Shown piece after piece: positions 44,436 through 53,135 of a DNA stretch of 64,000 nucleotides. The translations under genes were made by a program, and so were the position numbers. The notes below the pieces were generated by a model that searched no databases, was not told the DNA's origin, and was given only the letters and a program-made list of their open reading frames with translations. How positions within the stretch are numbered: the stretch's first letter is position 1; every line of letters starts with the position of its first letter. This DNA comes from Actinobacteria bacterium OV320 (GTDB lineage: Bacteria; Actinomycetota; Actinomycetes; Streptomycetales; Streptomycetaceae). The stretch is from the NCBI GenBank assembly GCA_001298545.1, contig LJCX01000029.1, forward strand, positions 186,001 through 250,000, given 5' to 3'.

Positions 44436-44822
44436 ATGAGTTGGGCGCCCCGCGCCGGTCTACCGATCGTGGAATCGACGACACCGCCCGTGTTCACCCT
44501 GACAGGCCCCGTCACCCGCCCCCGGGTGGCCGGGCTCGTCGACGACGTGCGGGCGCTGATGGAGGCCACCGGCGCCGCCGTCGTCGTCTGTGACGTCGCC
44601 GGGATAGGGCCGCCGGGGCTCACCGCCGTCGACCTGCTGGCGCGGCTGCAGCTGGCCGCCCGGCGGGCCGGGGGACACCTGCGACTGCGCGCCCCCGACC
44701 CGGTCCTACGCGCCCTGCTCGACCTCGTCGGTCTCCGCTTCGAGGTGGAGGGGGAGGCCGAAGAGGGGGAACCAGCGCTGGGTGTCGAGGTAGAAGTGGA
44801 ACCCGGTGAGGCGGCCGTCTGA
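44436..44822 (+). CDS. STAS domain protein
   Basis: 128 residues. Compact alpha/beta fold of anti-anti-sigma type: VFTLTGPVTRPRVAGLVDDVRALMEATGAAVVVCDVAGIGPPGLTAVDLLARLQLAARRAGGHL. The position where SpoIIAA-like proteins carry the phosphorylated Ser reads GIGPPGLTAVD, so phosphorylation is uncertain. The last 39 codons overlap, tail to tail, the convergent sigma factor gene. GTG 44469 is an alternative start. Confidence 0.78.
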   Translation: MSWAPRAGLPIVESTTPPVFTLTGPVTRPRVAGLVDDVRALMEATGAAVVVCDVAGIGPPGLTAVDLLARLQLAARRAGGHLRLRAPDPVLRALLDLVGLRFEVEGEAEEGEPALGVEVEVEPGEAAV

Positions 44823-45722
44823 GATCTCCAGGACCTGGATCGCCCACGGGGTGAATCCGCCCTTGTCGGGGTCCGGCTTGTACTGGGCGAAGCCCGGCAG
44901 GCCGTTGACCTGGACCGGCAGCAGGCGCGAGCCCTCGCACGCGGAGCCGAGCGTGGTCATGAAGCCGGTGATGTCGTCGTGGCCGGTCAGCCACAGGTCG
45001 AACGGCGGCATCGTCATGATGGCGTCCTCGTGGAGGAGGGCCGTCAGCGCCGTCATGTCATAGCCCTCGAAGGCCGCCACATAGCGGTCGAGCAGCTTCT
45101 GCTGCTCCTCGTCCAACGGGTCGGACACCGCCGCGTCCGCGCCGGCGCTCTCCCGCTCGGACAGGGTCGCCCGCGCCCGCTGGAGCGCGCTGTTGACCGA
45201 GGCGACCGAGGTGTCGAGCAGCTCGGCGACCTCGCTCGCCTTCCACGCCAGCACCTCCCGCAGGATCAGCACGGCCCGCTGTTTCGGCGGCAGCTGCTGC
45301 AGCGCGGCCATGAACGCCAGGCGCACCGACTCCTTGGCGACCGCCGCCTCGGCCGGGTCCTCCACCGTCGGCAGCACACGGGCGTCCGGCATCGGCTCCA
45401 GCCAGGTGTTGTCGGGGCGGGGCGAGAGCGCCGCCCGGGCGAGCGGGGTGGACTCGGAGAGGTCCATCGGCCGGGCCCGCTTGTTGCCGGCCGTCAGCAT
45501 GTCCAGACAGACGTTCGTCGCGATCCGGTACAGCCACGAGCGCAGACTGGAGCGGCCCTCGAACTTCGCGTAGCTCCGCCAGGCGCGGACCAGGGTGTCC
45601 TGCACCGCGTCCTCGGCCTCGAAGGAGGAGCCGAGCATGCGGTAGCAGTAGCCGGTCAGTTCCGTCCGGTGCTTCTCCAGTGCGACGTCGATCTCGGTCG
45701 TCGTCGCCGTGCTGTCGCCCAT
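44706..45722 (-). CDS. SigG/TIGR02960-type ECF sigma factor with SnoaL-like C-terminus
   Basis: 338 residues, longer than a classic ECF factor. Region 2: ELTGYCYRMLGSSFEAEDAVQDTLVRAW and SSLRSWLYRIATNVCLDML. Region 4: LPPKQRAVLILREVLAWKASEVAELLDTSVASVNSALQRARATL. A SnoaL-like NTF2-fold domain follows (EEQQKLLDRYVAAFEGYDMTALTALLHEDAIMTMPPFDLWLTG) and probably regulates the factor, as in SigJ/ECF41 proteins. No anti-sigma gene is adjacent. Confidence 0.9.
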   Translation of the reverse strand: MGDSTATTTEIDVALEKHRTELTGYCYRMLGSSFEAEDAVQDTLVRAWRSYAKFEGRSSLRSWLYRIATNVCLDMLTAGNKRARPMDLSESTPLARAALSPRPDNTWLEPMPDARVLPTVEDPAEAAVAKESVRLAFMAALQQLPPKQRAVLILREVLAWKASEVAELLDTSVASVNSALQRARATLSERESAGADAAVSDPLDEEQQKLLDRYVAAFEGYDMTALTALLHEDAIMTMPPFDLWLTGHDDITGFMTTLGSACEGSRLLPVQVNGLPGFAQYKPDPDKGGFTPWAIQVLEISDGRLTGFHFYLDTQRWFPLFGLPLHLEAETDEVEQGA

Positions 45723-45827
45723 CGTCCACCCACCCCTGTGGCCGTTCCGTCACGCGTCTTCGCGCCCAGCACCTCGGAAGCTACCGCAGCCCACTGACAA
45801 TGGCCCGCCGAGTCGGCAAAGGCCCAG

Positions 45828-45893
45828 CTGGAAGGCGTGTGGACGGCACGTGGACGGCACGTGGACGGCGCCTGGACGGCACCTGGAAGGCGC
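45828..45893. repeat. Six 11-bp tandem repeats
   Basis: Units of the form [CG]TGGA[CA]GGC[AG][CT], starting CTGGAAGGCGT and ending CTGGAAGGCGC with GTGGACGGCAC units in the middle. The array ends 2 bp from the stop codon of the beta-clamp paralogue and lies before the start of the sigma factor gene. The period is one DNA turn. Confidence 0.9.
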
Positions 45894-45895
45894 TC

Positions 45896-47011
45896 TCAGA
45901 CCAGCTGCTTCACGGACATCAGCAGGTGCCGATGGACCTCGGGCGCGTCCGCCGCGCCGAGCAGCGCCCGCTGGCCCGTCCCCAGCAGCTCCACCCGCAG
46001 CCTCGGCGCCTCGAAGGAGGTCAGCGCCTCCAGCAGGTAGACCGGGTTGAAGGCCACGGTCACCTCCTCGGCGCCGGTCAGCCCGGCGGGCAGCCGCTGA
46101 GCGGCCACGTCGTCGCCGTAACCGGCGCGCAGCAGGACGGACCCGGCCGAGAAGTCCAGCCGTACCGGGCTGTTCGCCTCCGCCACCACCGCCACTCTCC
46201 GTACGGCCTCCGTCAGCGCTGCGGTGTCCACCTCGGCGACCGCTGCCCCCGCCATGTCGAACAGCTTCCCGTAGGCGGGCAGCCGTCCGTCCAGCCGCCT
46301 GACCACCGTCCGCGTCCGCCCGCCCTCGAACCCGATCGGGCCGGCCCCCGAGGCCCCGTCGAGCCCGACCCGGACGGTCCCGCACCGGGCCAGCGACCGG
46401 GTCACGTCCAGCAGCCGCCGGGCCGGCACGAGCGCCTCCGCCACCCCTTCGGCGGCCGCCTGCGGCTTCCACTCCAGCCGCCGTACCGCGTACCGGTAGC
46501 GGTCCGACGCCGACAGCGTCATCTCGTCGCCTTCCAGGTGCAGTTGGACGCCGGTCAGGACCGGCAGCGTGTCGTCGCGGCCGGCGGCCACCGCGACCTG
46601 GGCGACGGCGGTCGCGAACGCGGCCGCGTCCACGGTGCCGTACGCCCGCGGCGGCTCGGGCGGGGTGGGGTACTCCTCGCGCGGGAGGGTCGACAGGCCG
46701 AAACTGGTGCCGCCCGCCTCGACCGTGAACCGGGTGCCGGCCACGGCGCAGCTCACCGGTCCGTCCGGCAGCACCTTGCAGATGTCGAGGAGCCGGCGGC
46801 CGAGCACGAGCACCCGGCCCGCCGCACCGACCTCGGCGTCGGTCTCGATCCGCGCCGCCGTCTCGAAGTCGAACCCCGACACGGTCAGCCGGCCCGCCGC
46901 CGCGTCCAGCAGCAGCCCGCCCAGCACGGGCACCGGCGTACGGGCGGGCAGCGCGCGGGCCGCCCAGGCCACCGCCTCGGCGAGGTCACCGCGGTCGATC
47001 CGGAACTCCAT
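45896..47011 (-). CDS. DNA polymerase III beta-clamp paralogue
   Basis: 371 residues, three-domain sliding-clamp fold: MEFRIDRGDLAEAVAWAARALPARTPVPVLGGLLLDA, LPREEYPTPPEPP, DTLPVLTGVQLHLEGDEMTLSASDRYRYAVRRL, and a C-terminus with FNPVYLLEALTSF and LMSVKQLV. Not next to dnaA/recF, so it is an extra copy rather than the replicative dnaN. The C-terminal hydrophobic pocket region usually ends in a MPVR-like motif; here it is MSVKQLV. ATG 47011 has AGGGGG upstream. Possible role in repair or as an alternative clamp (inferred). Confidence 0.85.
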   Translation of the reverse strand: MEFRIDRGDLAEAVAWAARALPARTPVPVLGGLLLDAAAGRLTVSGFDFETAARIETDAEVGAAGRVLVLGRRLLDICKVLPDGPVSCAVAGTRFTVEAGGTSFGLSTLPREEYPTPPEPPRAYGTVDAAAFATAVAQVAVAAGRDDTLPVLTGVQLHLEGDEMTLSASDRYRYAVRRLEWKPQAAAEGVAEALVPARRLLDVTRSLARCGTVRVGLDGASGAGPIGFEGGRTRTVVRRLDGRLPAYGKLFDMAGAAVAEVDTAALTEAVRRVAVVAEANSPVRLDFSAGSVLLRAGYGDDVAAQRLPAGLTGAEEVTVAFNPVYLLEALTSFEAPRLRVELLGTGQRALLGAADAPEVHRHLLMSVKQLV

Positions 47012-47113
47012 CAAAAAACCCCCTGCTCGTACCGGTCGTCGCGCGGAGGCTATGCGCCACCACTGACAACCGGCCCCGAGCAGGGGGAAGACCGCGGGAC
47101 GGCCGCGGGACGA

Positions 47114-48400
47114 TCAGTGAGCGGCGACCAGCGTCTCCCGGCGGGCCGCCCGGGTCCCGAACACCGTGATCGTCACGACGCCGAGCACCGCCAGGACACC
47201 CACGCAGACCGTGCCGGCCCAGCCGCCCGAGTGGAAGGCCAGCGCGCCGACCGTGGAACCGGCGCTGGAGCCGATGTAGTACGCGGACTGGTAGAGGGCG
47301 GAGGCCTGGGCGCGGCCGGTCGTCGCCGTCTTGCTGACCGCCGAGGAGGCCACCGCGTGCCCCGCGAAGAAGCCCGCCGTGATCAGGACCAGGCCGAGCA
47401 GGACCAGGGCCAGCGAGTCCGCCAGCGACAGCAGCAGTCCGGTGGCCGTGGTGCCGCCCGCCAGGTACAGCGCGCCGCGCCGGCCGAGCCGGCCGACCAG
47501 CCGGCCCGCCGTCGACGCCGACACCGTGCCCACCAGGTACACCAGGAAGATCGAGCCGACGATGCCCTGGGGGAGGGAGAACGGCGCCTCCGTCAGCCGG
47601 TACCCGATCACCGTGTACACGCCGCCGAAGACCGTCATGAACAGCGCGCCGATCGCGTACAGGCGGCACAGCAGCGGGTTGGCGAGGTGTTCGCGGACCG
47701 TGCCGATCAGCACGCGGGGCGCCAGTGAACCCGCCTTGAAGTGCCGGGGCGCCGGCAGCAGCAGGCGGAAGGCGATCGCGCAGGCCACCGCGAGGGCGCC
47801 GATCACCCCGACGGCCACCCGCCAGCCCCACTCCTGCGCGACCCAGCCGGTGATGACCCGCCCGCTCATCCCGCCGACGCTGTTGCCCGCCACGAACAGG
47901 CCGATCGCCGTGACGAGCGCCTTCGGCCGGACCTCCTCGGCGAGATACGCGGTCGCCGACGCCGGGAGACCGGCCAGCGCCGCGCCCTGCACGGCCCGCA
48001 GCACGACCAGCGTGCCCAGCGAGGGCGCGAACGGGACCAGCATGCCCACGCCGACCGCGACACCCAGCGAGGCCGTCATGACCGTACGGCGGCCGTAGCG
48101 CTCCGACAGGGCGCTCATCGGGAGCACGAACAGCGCCAGTCCGCCGGTCGCCGCCGCCACCGTCCAGCTCGCCTGACTCGCCGCCACCCCGAAGTCGGTG
48201 GAGATCAGCGGCAGGAGCGCCTGCGTGGAGTACAGCAGGGCGAAGGTGGCCACACCGGCGAGGAAGAGCGCGAAGCTCATCCGGCGGTAGCCGGGGCCGC
48301 CGGGGGCCAGACGGGAGTCGGCGGACAGGGGAGTGGAGGAGACGGGAGCGGAGGACGCGGCGTCCACGATCGTGGACGCCCCGGTACTGGCGGGAGACAT
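47114..48400 (-). CDS. MFS transporter
   Basis: 428 residues, twelve predicted helices after a polar, Ser-rich N-terminus. Motif A-like loop SALSERYGRRTVMTASLG between helices 2 and 3, and the motif-C-like region with QGAALAGLPASATAYLAEEV. Resembles YnfM/arabinose-efflux type drug exporters. Divergent from a LysR gene 63 bp away, which likely controls it. Substrate unknown. Confidence 0.88.
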   Translation of the reverse strand: MSPASTGASTIVDAASSAPVSSTPLSADSRLAPGGPGYRRMSFALFLAGVATFALLYSTQALLPLISTDFGVAASQASWTVAAATGGLALFVLPMSALSERYGRRTVMTASLGVAVGVGMLVPFAPSLGTLVVLRAVQGAALAGLPASATAYLAEEVRPKALVTAIGLFVAGNSVGGMSGRVITGWVAQEWGWRVAVGVIGALAVACAIAFRLLLPAPRHFKAGSLAPRVLIGTVREHLANPLLCRLYAIGALFMTVFGGVYTVIGYRLTEAPFSLPQGIVGSIFLVYLVGTVSASTAGRLVGRLGRRGALYLAGGTTATGLLLSLADSLALVLLGLVLITAGFFAGHAVASSAVSKTATTGRAQASALYQSAYYIGSSAGSTVGALAFHSGGWAGTVCVGVLAVLGVVTITVFGTRAARRETLVAAH

Positions 48401-48463
48401 GCCTCGAAGTTACGTACGCCCCCGCTCATCCGTCCAATGCATGGAATCGTCATAATCGTTCCC

Positions 48464-49435
48464 ATGGTGCATCAGCAGAGGTCAGAGGCTCGCCTGTCAC
48501 CGTCCAGTGACACAGAAGACATGGCGGACACGGCAGCCATGTCGAGGACGCTGGCCCCCCGGCTCGCGTACTTCGCCGGAGTCGCCCGTACCGAGCACGT
48601 CACGCGCGCCGCGCAGGAGATGCAGGTCCCGCAGTCGACGCTCTCCCGGGCCATGGTCCGCCTCGAACAGGACCTGGGCGTCGACCTGTTCGCCCGGCAC
48701 GGCCGCACGGTCTCCCTCACCCCGGCCGGGCGCACCTTCCTCGCCTCCGTCGAGCGGGCCCTCGGCGAGATCGAGCGGGGCGCCGACGAGGTCCGGGCGG
48801 ACGCCGACGCGGCTACCGGCAAGGTCGCCTTCGGCTTCCTGCACACCATGGGAGCGGAGACCGTCCCCGGGCTGATCCACGCCTTCCGCGCCGATCACCC
48901 CCGCGTCCGCTTCAGCCTGGTCCAGAACTACGGCGAGGCGATGCTCGAACGGCTGCGGGCGGGGGAGCTGGACCTCTGTCTGACCTCCCCGGTCCCGGAC
49001 GCCCCCGACCTGGTGGCCCGCCGCCTCGACGAGCAGAAGCTGCGCCTGGTCGTCCCCGCCGACCACCGTCTCGCGGCCCGCAGGCGGGTCCGCCTCGCCG
49101 AGGCCGCCGACGAGACCTTCGTGACCCTGGAACCGGGCTACGGCCTGCGCCGGATCACCGACGACCTCTGCAAGGAGGCCGGTTTCCGGCCCCGGATCGC
49201 CTTCGAGGGCGAGGAGGCGGAGACCCTGCGCGGACTGGTGGCGGCGGGGCTGGGGGTGGCGCTGCTGCCGCCGCCCGCCGTGGCCCGCCCGGGAGTGGTG
49301 GAGCTGACGGTCACGGCCCCGAGGGCCGCCCGCGAGATCGGCGTGGCCTGGCTGGACGGACATCCGGACACCCCGCCCGTGGCGGCCTTCAAGAAGTTCC
49401 TGCTGTCGAGGAGGGGCAACCTCCTGCCGGACTGA
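48464..49435 (+). CDS. LysR-family regulator
   Basis: 323 residues from ATG 48464 (ATG 48521 and 48539 are alternatives; the helix-turn-helix starts after them). HTH: YFAGVARTEHVTRAAQEMQVPQSTLSRAMVRLEQDLGVDLFARHGRTVSLTPAG. Effector domain: GKVAFGFLHTMGAETVPGLI, LDLCLTSPVPDAPDLVARRL, EEAETLRGLVAAGLGVALLPP. Divergent from the MFS exporter, the usual arrangement for a regulator and its target. Confidence 0.9.
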   Translation: MVHQQRSEARLSPSSDTEDMADTAAMSRTLAPRLAYFAGVARTEHVTRAAQEMQVPQSTLSRAMVRLEQDLGVDLFARHGRTVSLTPAGRTFLASVERALGEIERGADEVRADADAATGKVAFGFLHTMGAETVPGLIHAFRADHPRVRFSLVQNYGEAMLERLRAGELDLCLTSPVPDAPDLVARRLDEQKLRLVVPADHRLAARRRVRLAEAADETFVTLEPGYGLRRITDDLCKEAGFRPRIAFEGEEAETLRGLVAAGLGVALLPPPAVARPGVVELTVTAPRAAREIGVAWLDGHPDTPPVAAFKKFLLSRRGNLLPD

Positions 49436-49445
49436 GGGCCGTGCC

Positions 49446-50219
49446 TCACGGGCGGCCCGGGCGCCGTAACGAGCTGCCGAACCCCACGGCCAACGGCATC
49501 CGCAGCCCCAGCGGCGGCGGGGCGGCGAGCGCGTCCTCCACCGGCCGGGAGAGCGCCCGGCCGAACAGCGCGCCCATGACGAAGTCCTCGGCCAGCGCGA
49601 GGACTTCACCGCGGTACTGATGCAGCCCGTGGCCGTCGGAGTGCACCTCGAACCGGCACACGTCCCGGTTCGCCTTCTTCGCCCGTGCCGCGAGCCGGAA
49701 CGACAGTTCGGGGTCGCAGCGCTCGTCGTTCGTGCCGTGCACGATCAGCACCCGCCGCCCGGCCAGCTGCTTCACCGGTTCGGGTGGAGCGGCCATGTCC
49801 TCCTCCGGCAGCCAGGGAGCGATCGCCAGCACGGAGTTGACGGCCTCGTGACCGCCCGCCCGCAACGCGGCCCGCGCGCCCATGTCGACGCCGGTCAGGC
49901 ACACCGGGACGTCTCCGTAACGCCGTACGGCCTCGTCGGCCGCCCAGGCCGCGTCGGCCGCGAGATGCGCCTCGCTGCCGTTCCAGCCGCGGTAGCGGTA
50001 GTGCACGGCGTGCACGGCGAGGCCCTCCTCGCGTCCCGCCCGGGCCAGCCTGCGCCCCAACCCCCGTACGGAGGCGGCCGCCCACACGGCGGACGGCCTC
50101 CGGCCGGACACCTCCTCGCCGCCCGGGAGCAGCAGCACCACCCCGCTCACCGCCGTCGGCGCGGGGCCGAGCGCCTTCCCCAGCCGGACCGTCCGAACCG
50201 GCGTCACATCCTGTGCCAT
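49446..50219 (-). CDS. Alpha/beta hydrolase with Asp at the nucleophile elbow
   Basis: 257 residues. Core strands SGVVLLLPGGEEVSG and VHAVHYRYRGWNG; nucleophile elbow CLTGVDMGARAALRAGGH, where the usual Ser of GxSxG is Asp; acid HGTNDERCDPELS; catalytic His in SDGHGLHQYRGEVLAL. The Asp nucleophile is known in dehalogenases and epoxide hydrolases of this fold, but overall the protein looks like a dienelactone-hydrolase/esterase relative. Ends 10 bp from the convergent LysR gene. Confidence 0.82.
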   Translation of the reverse strand: MAQDVTPVRTVRLGKALGPAPTAVSGVVLLLPGGEEVSGRRPSAVWAAASVRGLGRRLARAGREEGLAVHAVHYRYRGWNGSEAHLAADAAWAADEAVRRYGDVPVCLTGVDMGARAALRAGGHEAVNSVLAIAPWLPEEDMAAPPEPVKQLAGRRVLIVHGTNDERCDPELSFRLAARAKKANRDVCRFEVHSDGHGLHQYRGEVLALAEDFVMGALFGRALSRPVEDALAAPPPLGLRMPLAVGFGSSLRRPGRP

Positions 50220-50304
50220 GACAGAACAGTGTCAGAAGCGCCGTTGTACTCCACCTGTCCGGGCGGTCACCGTTACGTATCGGCGGAGTTGTACAGCGCG
50301 CCGT

Positions 50305-50316
50305 CTACGCGCGTAG
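50305..50316. promoter_or_regulatory. Nucleoside-regulon palindrome, site D
   Basis: CTACGCGCGTAG, perfect palindrome, 16 bp before the add start codon. Binding there would block transcription start or early elongation. Confidence 0.75.
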
Positions 50317-50332
50317 GAGTTAGAGTGCGGAA

Positions 50333-51496
50333 ATGACGAGCCAGAGCACCCAGGCGGGCATCACCCCGAGCTCGGACCAGATCCGGCGGGCACCCAAGGT
50401 TCTGCTGCACGACCATCTCGACGGCGGGCTGCGTCCCGGCACGATCGTCGACCTCGCCCGGGACTCCGGGTACGCCGGGCTCCCGGAAACCGACCCCGAC
50501 AAGCTCGGCATCTGGTTCCGGGAGGCCGCCGACTCCGGTTCGCTGGAACGGTACCTGGAGACCTTCTCGCACACCGTCGGCGTGATGCAGACCCGCGACG
50601 CGCTCGTCCGGGTCGCCCGCGAGTGCGCCGAGGACCTCGCCGAGGACGGTGTCGTCTACGCCGAGGTGCGCTACGCGCCGGAACAGCACCTCGAGGGCGG
50701 ACTGAGCCTCGAAGAGGTCGTCGAGGCCGTCAACGAGGGCTTCCGGGAGGGTGAGCGCACGGCTCGGCAGAGCGGCCACCGCATCCGCGTCGGCGCCCTG
50801 CTCACCGCCATGCGGCACGCGGCCCGCGCCCTGGAGATCGCCGAACTCGCCAACCGCTACCGGGACCTGGGGGTCGTGGGCTTCGACATCGCGGGCGCGG
50901 AGGCGGGTTTCCCGCCCACCCGGCACCTCGACGCCTTCGAGTACCTCAAGCGCGAGAACAACCACTTCACCATCCACGCCGGCGAGGCCTTCGGGCTGCC
51001 GTCGATCTGGCAGGCCCTCCAGTGGTGCGGCGCCGACCGGCTCGGCCACGGGGTGCGCATCATCGACGACATCGAGATCGCCGCCGACGGCAGTGTGCGG
51101 CTCGGCCGGCTCGCCTCCTACGTCCGCGACAAGCGCATCCCGCTGGAGCTGTGCCCCAGCTCCAACCTGCAGACCGGAGCGGCCGCCTCCTACGCCGAGC
51201 ACCCCATCGGCCTGCTGCGACGGCTGCATTTCCGGGCCACCGTCAACACGGACAACCGTCTGATGTCCGGCACCAGCATGAGTCGCGAATTCGAGCACCT
51301 TGTCGACGCGTTCGGCTATACGCTCGACGATCTCCAGTGGTTCTCCGTCAATGCTATGAAGTCAGCATTCATTCCTTTCGATGAACGACTTGCCATGATC
51401 AGTGACGTGATCAAGCCCGGTTATTCCGAGCTGAAGTCCGAATGGCTGTTCCAGCAGACCGCCTCCACCAGCGGTTCTACGGGTATCGAAGGCTGA
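50333..51496 (+). CDS. add: Adenosine deaminase
   Basis: 387 residues. Converts adenosine/deoxyadenosine to inosine forms. Zinc ligands and catalytic residues: LHDHLDGGLRPGTI (HxH), FTIHAGEAFGLPSIW (His and Glu), DRLGHGVRI (His), ELCPSSNLQTGA and VNTDNRLMSGTSMSREF (Asp). The 3' end has lower GC than the rest. Monocistronic with site D in its promoter. Confidence 0.96.
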   Translation: MTSQSTQAGITPSSDQIRRAPKVLLHDHLDGGLRPGTIVDLARDSGYAGLPETDPDKLGIWFREAADSGSLERYLETFSHTVGVMQTRDALVRVARECAEDLAEDGVVYAEVRYAPEQHLEGGLSLEEVVEAVNEGFREGERTARQSGHRIRVGALLTAMRHAARALEIAELANRYRDLGVVGFDIAGAEAGFPPTRHLDAFEYLKRENNHFTIHAGEAFGLPSIWQALQWCGADRLGHGVRIIDDIEIAADGSVRLGRLASYVRDKRIPLELCPSSNLQTGAAASYAEHPIGLLRRLHFRATVNTDNRLMSGTSMSREFEHLVDAFGYTLDDLQWFSVNAMKSAFIPFDERLAMISDVIKPGYSELKSEWLFQQTASTSGSTGIEG

Positions 51497-51634
51497 GTAG
51501 CGGTTTTCCGGGGCACGGAATGCGGGCGGATGTTCACCATCCGTCCGCATTTCGATGTTTGCCGCCGACCCCTCTACGTGTTTACGGTCGAGAACCGTTC
51601 AGTTCCCCGTATCCCATTCGAGGACGCATTCATC

Positions 51635-51988
51635 ATGAAGCAGTCTGCTGCCAAGACCCTCGGTGTCGCCGCTCTCGGTGCCGCCTTCGCCGCCGTCGGT
51701 GCGGGCGCCGCGAACGCCGCCCCGGCCGTCCCGGACGCCACGCAGGCCCTGGACGGTGTCACCAGGACCCTGCCGGCGGAGAAACTGACCTCGGCGCTGC
51801 CCGCGGCCGGTGAGGTGCTGACGCAGGCCCAGCCGGCGCTCGGTGCGGGTCTGACCGCCGCGCAGCCGGTCGCCGAGAAGGTGCTCGCCGAGGGGCCGAC
51901 CTCGCCCGTCGCCGGTCTGCTCGGTGGTCTGCCGCTCAAGGGCCTGCCGACGCACGGCCTGCCGGTGAACGGCATCCCGCTGGGCTGA
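51635..51988 (+). CDS. Small secreted protein
   Basis: 117 residues. Sec signal MKQSAAKTLGVAALGAAFAAVGAGAANA with cleavage after ANA. The mature part is Ala/Leu/Pro-rich with heptad-like repeats (LPAEKLTSALPAAGEVLTQAQPALGAG) and ends in short repeats LPLKGLPTHGLPVNGIPLG. No cysteine. Resembles the secreted protein at 58665 in style. Function unknown. CGAGGA lies upstream of ATG 51635. Confidence 0.82.
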   Translation: MKQSAAKTLGVAALGAAFAAVGAGAANAAPAVPDATQALDGVTRTLPAEKLTSALPAAGEVLTQAQPALGAGLTAAQPVAEKVLAEGPTSPVAGLLGGLPLKGLPTHGLPVNGIPLG

Positions 51989-52013
51989 ACGGCACCGTCC
52001 GTCACGCACGACA

Positions 52014-52058
52014 CGCCGTCGGGGCGCACCCGGAAACACCGGGCACGCCCCGACGGCG
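52014..52058. terminator. Bidirectional terminator
   Basis: Perfect 13-bp outer stem CGCCGTCGGGGCG/CGCCCCGACGGCG with an inner CCCGG-AAACA-CCGGG stem, between the convergent secreted-protein and PspC genes. Confidence 0.88.
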
Positions 52059-52074
52059 TTGCTGTGGACGGCCG

Positions 52075-52278
52075 TCACCAGGCCGTGCGCGCCGCCTTGT
52101 CCTCCGACGGCAGCAGGACCCACAGCGCTATGTAGAGCAGGAACTGCGGGCCGGGCAGCAGACAGGAGAGCACGAAGATCACGCGCATCGTGGTCGCGGA
52201 GGTGCCGAAGCGCCGGGCCAGCGCGGCGCACACTCCGCCGATCATGCGGCCGTTGGTGGGGCGAGCGAGGCTGGACAT
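52075..52278 (-). CDS. PspC-domain membrane protein
   Basis: 67 residues from ATG 52278, with AAGGAG 6 nt upstream. MSSLARPTNGRMIGGVCAALARRFG, then a hydrophobic segment (RVIFVLSCLLPGPQFLLYIALWVLLP) and a charged tail SEDKAARTAW: the full PspC domain. Envelope-stress related in other bacteria. The frame is open 29 codons upstream, without family similarity. Confidence 0.88.
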   Translation of the reverse strand: MSSLARPTNGRMIGGVCAALARRFGTSATTMRVIFVLSCLLPGPQFLLYIALWVLLPSEDKAARTAW

Positions 52279-52407
52279 CTGCGGCTCCTTCGCGAGCGAT
52301 GGGGGCCCACCCGCTCGAGCGAAGTCGAGGGTGGGGGACGGAGGCGGCCCCTGCGGCCCCTCCATCTGTCTTCCACGCTACGGTGACGAAGGGGACGAAG
52401 CGTCGCT

Positions 52408-52959
52408 CTACGGTGCGACCCCGACCCTGGGAATCCTCGGGGTCAGACCCTGAGCGGCCTCCTCCTGACGGACCGCGGCCCATCCCCGGCGCTCGTCCCT
52501 GCGGCGCAGCCACGCGCGCGCCGGCGGCACCACCGCGACATGCGCCAGCGCCACGCCCAGGGTGTTCAGCAGCATCGAGTCGACGTCCGCGACCTGACCG
52601 GGCACCCCGGTCTGCAGCAGCTCGATGCCCAGCGACAGCAGGGCGCCCGCCGTGACCGTACGGATCAGGGAGGCGAGCGGCGAGACCCGGAGCCTGCCGT
52701 GCACCAGCGGCAGCAGAAAGCCCAGCGGGGCCAGCAGCGCCAGTCCCTCGCCGATCCGCCGGGCCGCCTCGGGCCAGCCCAGTCTCAGGTCGGCCCGTAT
52801 CCCGTCGAACGGATGGAGATTGGCCGGTACCACCCAGGGGACGTTCAACGGGCGCAGCGCGACCCAGGCGACGAACACGAGGTGGGCGGCCAGGAGGAGA
52901 ATCCCGGTCGCGCGGATGCGGATCGCGGCGCTGCCGCCGATGGAGCCTTGACGCTGCAC
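52408..52959 (-). CDS. VanZ family membrane protein
   Basis: 183 residues from GTG 52959. Helices ATGILLLAAHLVFVAWVALRP, EGLALLAPLGFLLPLV, TAGALLSLGIELLQTG and a C-terminal helix; VanZ hallmarks are NLHPFDG, PLGFLLPL, SLGIELLQ and DVDSMLLNTLGVALAH. In VanZ clusters this domain gives low teicoplanin resistance; here the role is unknown. Confidence 0.85.
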   Translation of the reverse strand: MQRQGSIGGSAAIRIRATGILLLAAHLVFVAWVALRPLNVPWVVPANLHPFDGIRADLRLGWPEAARRIGEGLALLAPLGFLLPLVHGRLRVSPLASLIRTVTAGALLSLGIELLQTGVPGQVADVDSMLLNTLGVALAHVAVVPPARAWLRRRDERRGWAAVRQEEAAQGLTPRIPRVGVAP

Positions 52960-53135
52960 GCCCCCCAAGACGCGCCCCCCGGCACGATCGGTTCCGGCTC
53001 GCCCCCAGGCACCCGCCCACGACACCCGCCCCGCCCGCCGCCGCACCCCCTTCGGCAGAGGGTGACCTGCGGCGACCACGGCCGCCGGACGCGACGTGAG
53101 GCGTCCGCCACACCAGGCCGGACGCCCGGTCCGGT

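Noticed and set aside
45828..45893. CRISPR array
   Set aside because: Units are 11 bp and directly adjacent, without spacers; no cas genes are present.
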